NCBI GenBank assembly: GCA_905214995.1
Contig: CAJMOT010000047.1
Span: 1 to 14,712, forward strand
From: an uncultured bacterium
GTDB taxonomy: Bacteria; Verrucomicrobiota; Verrucomicrobiia; Opitutales; Intestinicryptomonadaceae
Direction of reading: 5' to 3'
Length of the DNA stretch: 14,712 bases
In this document: one piece after another, positions 7,610 to 13,822 of the stretch
Numbering within the stretch: the stretch's first letter is position 1
Layout: each line of letters begins with the position of its first letter
Position numbers and translations under genes: made by a program
Notes under the pieces: generated by a model
Seen by the model: only the letters and a program-made list of their open reading frames with translations
Databases searched by the model: none
Told to the model about the DNA's origin: nothing

Positions 7610-8491
7610 ATGAGAAAACTCGCGTCAATCGCCGTTTTCGCCGCCCTGTTCGCAGCCGCGGCGCAGGCCGCCGAAACCGTCACGATAGTAGGCTCCGACA
7701 TACTGGGCGACAAGATAAAGGCCCCGCTCGCCGCTGCGCTCAAAAAACAGGGCATATCGGCCAACATCGAAATGAAGGGCTCCTTTACGGCGGCGGACGC
7801 GCTCAAAAACGCCAAGGCAGACGTCGCGATAATAGCGATTCCGCGCGGCGAGAAAAAACCCGAAGGGCTCGTCCTATTCCCGTTCGCATACCACATCGCG
7901 TCGGTCGCCGTAAACATAGCAAACCCCATAGAGGAAATAAGCGCCTCGCAGCTATACAAAATTTACTCAAAGTCCGCCTCGCCCCGCGTGGACGCCTGGC
8001 AGTCCCTCGAAGTAGGCAACGCCTCGCTCAAAAACATCATGCCGATTACCACGAGCTTTTCCGATTCCCTTGTCGTCGAGCTCTTCAAATACGGCGCGCT
8101 GAAATCCACGGGGCTCGGGCAGTGGGTGAATGTTGCGAAGTCGCCCGCGGAGGCGCTTTCGATGCTGCGCGCAAACAATTCCGCGATAGCGGTTGTGGGG
8201 AAGGTGGAGGACACGAGCATGATAAAGATACTCGCCATATCCGCCGACTCCGACGGGGGGGCAAACAAATACGCTTTCAGGCCCGACCGCGACAACATTT
8301 TCAACGGCGACTACCCGCTCAGCCTGCCGTTCTACATAGCGGTGGAAAAGAGCGCCGCCGCCAGGCTCAAACCCCTGCTGAAAACGCTGCTGAGCGACGA
8401 GATCGCCGCCGTCATCGACGCCGACAATTTCCTCAGCGCGCCCAAAAATTCCAGAAAAAAATCCATTTTCGAACTTGACATTCTCAAATGA
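7610..8491 (+). CDS. PstS-like periplasmic substrate-binding protein
   Basis: A 293-residue exported protein with a signal peptide (MRKLASIAVFAALFA..., AQA cleavage near residue 20). The mature part starts TVTIVGSDILGDKI, the typical first strand and helix of phosphate-type ABC binding proteins (PBP-like domain), followed by PIEEISASQLYKIYS, which matches the PI..lt..ql..If motif of PstS relatives, and YPLSLPFYIAV near the C terminus. No Pst permease or ATPase is near, so it may work with a distant transporter, as a sensor, or as a scavenging protein. It follows sufT by 54 bases without a visible Shine-Dalgarno and may be co-transcribed. Isoleucine codons are 14 ATA, 6 ATC and 6 ATT, the local norm. 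The ligand is unknown; phosphate is only a family-based guess. Confidence 0.8.
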   Translation: MRKLASIAVFAALFAAAAQAAETVTIVGSDILGDKIKAPLAAALKKQGISANIEMKGSFTAADALKNAKADVAIIAIPRGEKKPEGLVLFPFAYHIASVAVNIANPIEEISASQLYKIYSKSASPRVDAWQSLEVGNASLKNIMPITTSFSDSLVVELFKYGALKSTGLGQWVNVAKSPAEALSMLRANNSAIAVVGKVEDTSMIKILAISADSDGGANKYAFRPDRDNIFNGDYPLSLPFYIAVEKSAAARLKPLLKTLLSDEIAAVIDADNFLSAPKNSRKKSIFELDILK

Positions 8492-8521
8492 CGCGGCACG
8501 ATTGATCGCATTAAAAATTAC

Positions 8522-8597
8522 GCGGGCTTAGCTCAATTGGCAGAGCGCGACCTTGCCAAGGTCGAGGTTGTGAGTTCGAACCTCATAGCCCGCTCCA
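8522..8597 (+). tRNA. tRNA-Gly (anticodon GCC), CCA encoded
   Basis: The cloverleaf folds cleanly. The acceptor arms GCGGGCT (8522-8528) and AGCCCGC (8587-8593) pair, the anticodon stem CGACC/GGTCG encloses the loop TTGCCAA, and the anticodon GCC is at 8555-8557. The T arm carries GTTCGAA. The discriminator base is T (8594) and CCA is encoded (8595-8597). It reads glycine codons GGC and GGT. The gene stands alone and a terminator begins four bases later. Confidence 0.97.
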
Positions 8598-8600
8598 TTT

Positions 8601-8630
8601 AAAAAAATCGGCTTTTTTAAGCCTTTTTTT
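8601..8630 (+). terminator. Intrinsic terminator of tRNA-Gly
   Basis: The stem GGCTT (8610-8614) pairs with AAGCC (8619-8623) around a TTTT loop, with a seven-A run before (8601-8607) and a seven-T run after (8624-8630) that can extend the stem. The symmetry means it could also work on the minus strand, but only the tRNA (and genes upstream of it) needs it here. Confidence 0.85.
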
Positions 8631-8750
8631 GTGTCCAAACGGGAGCGGAGGAGACTTTTTCGCCGCGGGCCACGCGGGCCACGAATACGTTAAAAACCGT
8701 CGCGGAACGCGGCGAACTTATCCGCCGGCGGAGTGTCGGAATATAAAGCC

Positions 8751-9965
8751 ATGCAGAAAATCATTGCCAAATTAATACCCCAGGAGGGCATTCTGGGGAT
8801 AGAAAACGATTCCGCGGCATCGGCGATACTCATATGCGCCGTCGTAATCGCCACATACGCCATAACATACGCCGCCGGAGCTCTCATGCGAAGATTTTCC
8901 GCAAACCTCAAAATCCAGAAGTTCGAGCGCGAGGCCCAGATACTTTCCAAACGCAGAATGTTCAAAAAGCTCGCCGACCTCATTCCGCCGATCGTCTTTC
9001 TGATTCTCATACCGATGCTCTTTCCCCGAGAGGACATCGGCGACGCGCTGTTTGTGGCGGTTGAAAAAATCCTCTTCCTGTATTTCTACATAGTCCTCTG
9101 GATCTTCCTGACGGGCGCCGTAGACGTGTTCAACGACCTCATATCCGCCAGAAGCCACAAGTACATGCGCGGATTCGTGCAGATGATGAAGCTGACAGTC
9201 GCGATGGTCGTGGTGATAATGGCGGTGTCGACTTTCATCGACAAGTCGCCGTTCAGGATACTCGCCGGCCTCGGGGCCTCCGCCGCCGTCATGATGCTCG
9301 TGTTCAAGGACGCCATACTCGGATTCGTAGCCTCCGTCCAGCTGTCCGCCAACGACATGCTCCAATGCGGAGACTGGATATCCATGCCCAAGTACGGCGC
9401 GGACGGCGTCGTCACCGAGATAGGGCTGACGGTCGTGAAGGTGAACAACTGGGACAACACCATAGCCAACCTCCCGACCTACGCGCTCGTGAGCGACTCT
9501 TACATCAACTGGCGCGGAATGTACGAAAGCGGCGGAAGGCGCGTGATGCGCCACATACTTCTCGACGTACACAGCATAAGGTTCTGCGACGGCGGCGAAC
9601 TCGAAAAATTCTCAAAGATTCCCGCCCTGAAAGACTATATTTGCGAAAGCCTCGCAAAGGGCGCCGACGGCGGAAATCCGTATTCGCTCCTGACGAACGC
9701 GGGGCTTTTCAGAAAGTACCTCGAATGGTACATCGAAAACAACCCGCACACGATAAAGTCGATGACGCACTTCGTCAGGCAGCTCCAGCCGACCGAGAAC
9801 GGCCTGCCGCTCGAACTCTACTTCTTCACTACGACCGAGTGGATAGAGTACGAAAAAGTCCAGTCCGACACTTTCGACTTCGTCATAGCCTCCGCCCCTC
9901 AGTTCGGGCTGAGGGTGTTCCAGGCGGAAAGCGACATCGAAGACGCGCCTTCCCAAAAAAATTAG
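8751..9965 (+). CDS. ybdG: YbdG-type mechanosensitive channel (MscS superfamily)
   Basis: A 404-residue inner-membrane protein of the MscS superfamily that opens on membrane tension to release solutes under osmotic downshock. Hydrophobic segments lie at about 18-40, 70-90, 100-125, 140-165 and 170-195. The last is the pore helix region (LAGLGASAAVMMLVFKDAI). The beta domain follows with SANDMLQCGDW, MPKYGADGVV and VKVNNWDNTIANLPTYALVSDS, which closely follow E. coli YbdG. The C-terminal cytoplasmic part has FVRQLQPTENGLPLELYFF. YbdG proteins are about 415 residues and give small-conductance activity. ATG 8751 matches the YbdG N terminus; an in-frame GTG at 8733 would add six residues. No Shine-Dalgarno is visible for either. 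It is a single-gene unit after the tRNA terminator. Confidence 0.92.
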   Translation: MQKIIAKLIPQEGILGIENDSAASAILICAVVIATYAITYAAGALMRRFSANLKIQKFEREAQILSKRRMFKKLADLIPPIVFLILIPMLFPREDIGDALFVAVEKILFLYFYIVLWIFLTGAVDVFNDLISARSHKYMRGFVQMMKLTVAMVVVIMAVSTFIDKSPFRILAGLGASAAVMMLVFKDAILGFVASVQLSANDMLQCGDWISMPKYGADGVVTEIGLTVVKVNNWDNTIANLPTYALVSDSYINWRGMYESGGRRVMRHILLDVHSIRFCDGGELEKFSKIPALKDYICESLAKGADGGNPYSLLTNAGLFRKYLEWYIENNPHTIKSMTHFVRQLQPTENGLPLELYFFTTTEWIEYEKVQSDTFDFVIASAPQFGLRVFQAESDIEDAPSQKN

Positions 9966-9974
9966 CCCCGCATG

Positions 9975-9996
9975 CGGCGGCGCCTTTCCGCCGCCG
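9975..9996 (+). terminator. Strong GC hairpin after ybdG, possible terminator without T tract
   Basis: A perfect 8-bp stem CGGCGGCG (9975-9982) with CGCCGCCG (9989-9996) closes a CCTTTC loop, ten bases after the ybdG stop. The stem has the same sequence as that after the M16 gene. There is no T run, so it may protect the 3' end or slow polymerase rather than terminate alone. Confidence 0.4.
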
Positions 9997-10155
9997 TCCG
10001 CTGGCGGATATTAACCGTTTAGAAATTCCCTCCAAAATAATTCTTGCCGCGCGCCGAGCCCGCCGATTTTCCGGACTTTACGGGCGGCGGGTGGAAAACC
10101 TGCAAGCCGTCAAAGCTCTCCTGACTTTTTCGCGCCGCCGCAAGGCGAAGCCGCC

Positions 10156-10191
10156 AGCGCGGAGAGAGTTTTCCTCCGCGCTTTTTTGTTT
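10156..10191 (+). terminator. Intrinsic terminator between ybdG and yjjP
   Basis: The stem AGCGCGGAG (10156-10164) pairs perfectly with CTCCGCGCT (10174-10182) over nine base pairs around a nine-base loop, followed by TTTTT, G, TTTT. It is the best-formed terminator in the window. It sits 190 bases after the ybdG stop and 160 before yjjP, so it either ends a long ybdG tail, ends a small RNA, or acts as an attenuator for yjjPB. Confidence 0.85.
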
Positions 10192-10351
10192 TCGCGCCGG
10201 AAAATTTCATGCGGGAAAGCGCGGCAGACGCAAAATTGCTTGATTCGCCCGGCAAACCGAATTTCATTTTTCCGAAAATCGAAAGCCGGCGCTCGGGCGA
10301 ATGTCCCGGCCTCCGCCAAAATGCGGAAACCGGCGGCTTTCGCCGGCAAAT

Positions 10352-11134
10352 ATGGAAACTGAAACGCCGACATATCCCGAACGCCCGCCGACCGGAGCGG
10401 CGGCGGACTTCCTGCTCGGATTCGCGGACGCCCTGATGTCCGCAGGCACCCAAACTTCGCGGGTGGCGCGCAACGTCGAGAGGCTCGCGGGAAATTTCGG
10501 ATACCGCGCCGAAATAATAACTTTGCCAAAAACCATAGTCATGACGCTCTCGGCGGAGGGCAAATCGCTCACCCGCGTGAAAAAAATCTCGCCCCCGCGC
10601 CCCGACTTTTCCGCGCTCTCCGAATTGAGAATACTATCTTGGGAGGCGTACAGAAACGGATGGAGCCTCCGGCAGTGCGAGCGCAGATTCGCGGAAATCG
10701 GGAAAATAAAAAAGGCGGACAGGCGGGTTGTAGCGGTGGTGGTGGCGTTCGGCAACGCGGCGTTCTGCCGGCTGTTCGGAGGCTTCTACTCCATTCCGCT
10801 CGTCTTTTTCTGCACGCTCGCGGGGTTTGCGGCAAGAAGCGGGCTCGAGAAGCTCGGGGTGGGAACGCTCCCGCGCACTTTTGCCGCGGCGTTCGCATCG
10901 TCGCTGATGGCCGGAACGGGAGCCGTGCTCTTTGATTTCAAGACATCCATCGCGATTTCCACGAGCGTCCTGTATCTCGTCCCGGGAGTTCCTCTGCTGA
11001 ACGCCGTAATCGACATATTCGACGGGAACGTCCTCGCGGGATTTTCGCGGCTTGCTGACGCCTCTTCAATCATATTGGCAATGGCGCTCGGGCTTCTCGC
11101 ATCGCTCGCGATTCTCGGAGGGAATGCGCTGTGA
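10352..11134 (+). CDS. yjjP: YjjP-like subunit of two-gene ThrE-family exporter
   Basis: The larger half of a split ThrE-type exporter (DUF1212), 260 residues if started at ATG 10352. In E. coli YjjP and YjjB together export succinate; fused ThrE relatives export threonine and serine, so the substrate here is open. The soluble N-terminal half includes LLGFADALMSAGTQTSRVARNVERLA and a segment rich in KK/RR before the membrane part. From about residue 130 come hydrophobic helices, with LYLVPGVPLLNAVIDIFDGN matching the conserved LxLVPGxPLxNAVxDMFxG motif of YjjP. An in-frame ATG at 10301 would add 17 residues rich in Pro and Arg; neither has a Shine-Dalgarno, and I prefer the shorter. The stop overlaps the GTG of yjjB. 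Confidence 0.87.
   Translation: METETPTYPERPPTGAAADFLLGFADALMSAGTQTSRVARNVERLAGNFGYRAEIITLPKTIVMTLSAEGKSLTRVKKISPPRPDFSALSELRILSWEAYRNGWSLRQCERRFAEIGKIKKADRRVVAVVVAFGNAAFCRLFGGFYSIPLVFFCTLAGFAARSGLEKLGVGTLPRTFAAAFASSLMAGTGAVLFDFKTSIAISTSVLYLVPGVPLLNAVIDIFDGNVLAGFSRLADASSIILAMALGLLASLAILGGNAL
11117..11123 (+). promoter_or_regulatory. Shine-Dalgarno of yjjB
   Basis: GGAGGGA lies seven bases before the GTG start at 11131, inside the end of yjjP. It decides the GTG start and, with the GTGA overlap, makes coupled translation of the two subunits likely. Clear Shine-Dalgarno sequences are rare in this window. Confidence 0.75.
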
Positions 11135-11670
11135 CCGCGGTTTTGCTATCGGACGCCGCATTTGCGGCCGCCGCCGGAATCGGATTCGGAATCGCCTTCA
11201 ATCCGCCGAGGGGAAAACTTCTGCTGGCGGGGCTATTCGCTGCCGTAGGCCACTCGCTGCGGCTGTGGCTTATGCTCGGATGCGGAATGAACATATGCCC
11301 GGCGACGCTCATCGGCGCGTTCGCGATAGGCATTCTCGGGTTTTTGGCCGGCAGGATTTCCGGATGCCCGTCGGAAATTTTCACTTTTCCCGCCCTTCTG
11401 CCGATGATTCCCGGCCTTTACGCCTACAAGACGGCGTTGGCGGCTATAAAATTTCTGTCGGAATCCCCGGGCTCCGAATTGTCCGTCAAATGCCTTTCCG
11501 AATTTTTCTTCAACGCAATAACGTCTACGGCCATAATGCTCGCGATAGTGATAGGGGCGGCGGCCTCCGTGTTTATCGACACCCTGTCCGCCAGAATTGA
11601 GAACCGGAAAATGCTCGCCGGACTCGGGCGCGGCTTGGCGCAGCGCGCCGGAAAATCCCGTTCGGCTTAA
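11131..11670 (+). CDS. yjjB: YjjB-like subunit of two-gene ThrE-family exporter
   Basis: The small membrane half of the exporter (ThrE_2/DUF3815), 179 residues, starting with GTG in the 4-base overlap with yjjP. It has about five hydrophobic segments: residues 5-24, 28-48, 50-72, 85-105 and 125-150. The GIAFNPPRGKLLLAG, AVGHSLRLWLM and LLPMIPGLYAYKTA segments match YjjB (MVFNVPVRAL, GHGSRM, IPMFPGISAYTA). It is longer than E. coli YjjB (about 157) mainly by a basic C-terminal tail. It works with YjjP at the inner membrane; one subunit alone is not expected to be active. Confidence 0.87.
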   Translation: MTAVLLSDAAFAAAAGIGFGIAFNPPRGKLLLAGLFAAVGHSLRLWLMLGCGMNICPATLIGAFAIGILGFLAGRISGCPSEIFTFPALLPMIPGLYAYKTALAAIKFLSESPGSELSVKCLSEFFFNAITSTAIMLAIVIGAAASVFIDTLSARIENRKMLAGLGRGLAQRAGKSRSA

Positions 11671-11903
11671 AAAGGGCGGCGAATAATTTCTACGGCCAAA
11701 CGATGCGCGGCAGAGCGGGGCGGATAAGCGCGGCCGTTTTCCTCCGCAAAACTCCGCGCGCGGCGGGAAAACCCGAAAAAAAAACGCCGCTTTCCCAAAT
11801 CGGCCGAATAGCGGGCGCGCCGGCCTTCGGCAAAGGCGAACCATTCCGCTTTGCGCCTGCGGCGGCAGCCCGCAAAATTGGCAAAACAAATAGGGGGTCG
11901 CAT
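11671..11903. other. Gene-free stretch between convergent yjjB and the oxidoreductase gene
   Basis: About 230 bases between two converging stops, with no convincing gene. It contains several imperfect inverted repeats: ACGGCC (11692-11697) with GGCCGT (11732-11737) followed by TTT, which may be a weak terminator for yjjPB; a GCGGCG (about 11759) with CGCCGC (about 11785) pair around an A9 run; and GCCTT/AAGGC near 11822-11838. Both strands have open frames, but they are rich in Arg, Ala and Pro and resemble no family. Confidence 0.4.
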
Positions 11904-11937
11904 AAAAAAAACGGGCCGCCGTTTTCCGGCAGCCCGT
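11904..11937 (-). terminator. Intrinsic terminator of the Gfo/Idh oxidoreductase gene
   Basis: Read on the minus strand, ACGGGC pairs with GCCCGT (plus-strand 11911-11916 and 11932-11937), extended inside by GCC/GGC across one mismatch, and is followed by a run of eight T (plus-strand A at 11904-11911). It lies 23 bases after the stop codon. Confidence 0.85.
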
Positions 11938-11960
11938 CGAAATTTTCTTTACGCTCCCGC

Positions 11961-13286
11961 TTACACGAGCTTGTATTTGCCCGGCACGGGAACCGATACG
12001 GGATTTTTGAGGCTCAAATCCTGCGTCTTGCCCATGAGGTCTACGTTCTGGGGAACGATGTTTTCCTCGGACTTCTTGACCATCCAGTCGTACTTGAACC
12101 TCTTGCCGGAGAACGCGCTCATTCTGCCGGCGATGGCGACCATATTGGAGTTTATGAGGTGCCTGAGCTCGTTTACCCTCCTGCCGCTGCGAATTGCCGA
12201 GAGCAGGTATTTGTGCTCGGCGATGTACGGGTCGAGTTCGAGCTTGCCGGGAGCGTAAATTGTCTTGCCCTTGTGGTCGGTGAGGCGCAGTCCCTGGAAT
12301 ATGCCCTTGGTGCCGACGATTCTCTCGCTGACATTGGGGGTGGTGTTCGGATCCTGATGGCAGTAGCTCGCCATGCGCAACCCGTTGCCCATGTCGTAGT
12401 CGATGGCGAAGTGCGAGAACCTGTCGCCGTAGCGCGGGCACGGGAGGTCGGTGCTCCTGCCGCCAAGGCCCGTCGTCACCTCAACGGGCATGCGGTCGCT
12501 GCCGAAAGCCCACATGAGCACGTCGATGTTGTGGACGTGCTGCTCGACGATGTTGTCGCCGGAAGCCCAGATGAAACACCACCAGTTGCGGATCTGGTAT
12601 TCGAGAGTGTCTTCGGTGCCCTCCTTGCCGTGCGCCCATGCGCCGATGTAGCTGCCGTTGTTCCAGTAGCACTGGCCGGCGAGCAGTTCGCCGATTTCGC
12701 CGTCCTGCATGCGCTTTACGAGATCCTGATAGCGGTTGTCGTAGCGGCGCTGGTTGCCGCAGACCACGCAAAGGCCCTTCTTGGAAGCTTCTTCGGCGAG
12801 CTTGTACATCTTGCGGCCCTGGATCACGTCGACCGCGCCGGGCTTTTCGAGGAACGCGTGCTTGCCCGCCGCCACAATCTTTTCATAGTGGGGGGTGCGG
12901 AAGACCGGAGGGGTTGCCTCTATCACGACGTCGATGTCTTCGGAGAGAACCTGATCCACATTGTCCCATCCGGAGAACTTCTTGACTTTCGCGGGGTCGA
13001 TAATTTCGGAAGCCTTGGATTCGCCTACGGACTTTTTGGCGGCGTCGTGGATTTTATTTGCGGCCTTGTCGAGCTTTTCGGGGAAGAGGTCGCCCAAAGC
13101 CACGATTTTGATGTTGGGATCGGCGGCTATCATATTGCACGCCGCGCCCGTACCGCGCCCGCCGCAGCCTATGAGCGCCACCTTTATCCTGTCGCTGCCC
13201 TTTACCTGGGCGAATCCAAAACGCGGCAAAGCCGCCGCGGCCGCGCCGAGGACGGCGCCGTTTTTAACAAAACTTCTTCTGTCCAT
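11961..13286 (-). CDS. Tat-exported Gfo/Idh/MocA family oxidoreductase
   Basis: A 441-residue NAD(P)-dependent sugar-type oxidoreductase. The N terminus MDRRSFVKNG plus an Ala-rich core ending near FGFA (22-26) is a twin-arginine signal, so the enzyme is probably exported folded with its cofactor. IKVALIGCGGRGTG (34-47) is the dinucleotide-binding motif, LEKPG (146-150) contains the catalytic-lysine EKP motif, and DNIVEQHVHNIDV (244-256) carries conserved His250 and His252 of the second domain. The start is set by the signal; in-frame ATGs at 13319 and 13388 would put extra residues before the twin arginine. Such proteins are abundant in Planctomycetes and Verrucomicrobia, and substrates are rarely known. 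It is a one-gene unit with promoter (13388-13416) and terminator. Codon use differs from its neighbours: Ile is 17 ATC, 4 ATT and 6 ATA. Confidence 0.9.
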   Translation of the reverse strand: MDRRSFVKNGAVLGAAAAALPRFGFAQVKGSDRIKVALIGCGGRGTGAACNMIAADPNIKIVALGDLFPEKLDKAANKIHDAAKKSVGESKASEIIDPAKVKKFSGWDNVDQVLSEDIDVVIEATPPVFRTPHYEKIVAAGKHAFLEKPGAVDVIQGRKMYKLAEEASKKGLCVVCGNQRRYDNRYQDLVKRMQDGEIGELLAGQCYWNNGSYIGAWAHGKEGTEDTLEYQIRNWWCFIWASGDNIVEQHVHNIDVLMWAFGSDRMPVEVTTGLGGRSTDLPCPRYGDRFSHFAIDYDMGNGLRMASYCHQDPNTTPNVSERIVGTKGIFQGLRLTDHKGKTIYAPGKLELDPYIAEHKYLLSAIRSGRRVNELRHLINSNMVAIAGRMSAFSGKRFKYDWMVKKSEENIVPQNVDLMGKTQDLSLKNPVSVPVPGKYKLV

Positions 13287-13353
13287 AATATTAGAGTGTA
13301 ATTGTTTGATTGTTGCCATTCCGCGGCGCAAGAGGCTGAAATCCCCCACCAAA

Positions 13354-13374
13354 CGGGAAAGCGTCCCGCTCCCG
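13354..13374 (-). promoter_or_regulatory. Hairpin in the 5' leader of the oxidoreductase mRNA
   Basis: On the minus strand CGGGA-GCG and CGC-TT-TCCCG pair as eight base pairs with a TT bulge and a GGA loop. It would begin about seven bases after the predicted transcription start, so it may protect the 5' end of the mRNA. No ligand-binding motif is recognised. Confidence 0.45.
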
Positions 13375-13387
13375 CAAGAACAATACA

Positions 13388-13416
13388 AATATCGACCGTT
13401 TCGGGCGGCAAGTCAA
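13388..13416 (-). promoter_or_regulatory. Sigma70-like promoter of the oxidoreductase gene
   Basis: On the minus strand TTGACT (13416-13411, five of six consensus bases) is followed after 17 bases by GATATT (13393-13388, four of six). The predicted start near 13381 gives a leader of about 95 bases. The promoter sits just after the stop of the thioesterase gene, so the oxidoreductase can be expressed apart from it. Confidence 0.65.
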
Positions 13417-13438
13417 CATTTTTTCGCCCGCGCCAAAG

Positions 13439-13822
13439 TCAGCGGGAACGCTTGAACACGGCTCGCGCCTGAAAGACCGCATACGGCGCGTCGGGGGATT
13501 CCCCGAAAATGCGGACGTCGAAGAGGGCGGTCTTTTGGTCGGCGAACACGGCGCGCGCCTCGGCTGTCACTGCGGAACCCGCGGGGCACGGGGCGATGTA
13601 GTTTATGGACGAGCTCGCGCTGACGGCGGAGCGTTCGTCGGTGTTGGCGGCGAGCGCGAGGGCGAAGTCGGCGAGCGAAAACAGAAATCCCCCGTGGGCG
13701 ATGCCCAGCCCGTTGAGAAATTCGGGGCGCGCTACGGCGCGGGCGCGGGCGTAGCCGAAGCGGCTTTCGAGCGCCTCAAATTCGAGGGTCTTTGCAAATG
13801 CGTCGTTATCGGTACTCGGCAT
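13439..13822 (-). CDS. PaaI-type hotdog-fold thioesterase
   Basis: A 127-residue cytoplasmic acyl-CoA thioesterase of the PaaI/YbgC-like 4HBT group. NGLGIAHGGFLFSLADFALALAAN (positions 37-60) is the signature: conserved Asn37, the HGG turn at 43-45, and Asp52 at the place of the PaaI catalytic Asp. SASSSINYIAPCPAGS (68-83) gives the next two strands. Length is close to the family's 130-145. The substrate could be phenylacetyl-CoA derivatives or another acyl-CoA; no paa genes are nearby. The start ATG 13822 has no clear Shine-Dalgarno. Downstream (13416-13388) lies the separate promoter of the oxidoreductase gene. Confidence 0.87.
   Translation of the reverse strand: MPSTDNDAFAKTLEFEALESRFGYARARAVARPEFLNGLGIAHGGFLFSLADFALALAANTDERSAVSASSSINYIAPCPAGSAVTAEARAVFADQKTALFDVRIFGESPDAPYAVFQARAVFKRSR

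Larger units (their letters stand above)
9966..10351 (+). other. 386-base gene-free stretch between ybdG and yjjP
   Basis: I see no protein gene here. The stretch holds, in order, the ybdG 3' hairpin, an AT-rich patch at about 10008-10044 (weak promoter-like TTAACC at 10011 and AAAATAATT at 10034-10042), a small hairpin CGCC-GCAA-GGCG with a GNRA loop (10136-10147), a very good terminator (10156-10191), a second AT-rich patch with TTTCATTTTTCC at 10263, and a hairpin CCGGCG/CGCCGG (10330-10346) ending five bases before the chosen yjjP start. This order (promoter-like patch, folded RNA, terminator, then gene) could be an attenuated leader for yjjPB or a small RNA. Evidence is structural only; I recognise no known riboswitch class. 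Confidence 0.4.

Noticed and set aside
8475..8480. Perfect TTGACA as a -35 box for tRNA-Gly
   Set aside because: It lies in the last codons of the binding-protein gene, and no good -10 box sits 16-18 bases after it; the TTAAAA near 8511 is 30 bases away.
8665..8682. Tandem GCGGGCCAC repeat (two copies) after the tRNA terminator
   Set aside because: Only two 9-base copies in GC-rich DNA, which chance explains; not an array or an integration site duplicate of the tRNA end.
8733..8750. GTG 8733 as the ybdG start
   Set aside because: The GGCGGA before it is too close to act as a Shine-Dalgarno, and ATG 8751 fits the N terminus of E. coli YbdG better.
8522..8750. tRNA-Gly as an integration site for a mobile element
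   Set aside because: No integrase and no repeat of the tRNA 3' end within the window; the following gene is an ordinary channel.
10019..10210. Minus-strand basic peptide frame between ybdG and yjjP
   Set aside because: Low-complexity basic sequence running through a strong plus-strand terminator; no start signal or family likeness.
11703..13301. 532-codon open frame on the plus strand opposite the oxidoreductase gene
   Set aside because: It lies almost wholly antisense to a well-supported Gfo/Idh gene, and its predicted product is Val/Ala/Arg-rich without family motifs. Long antisense frames are common in GC-rich DNA.
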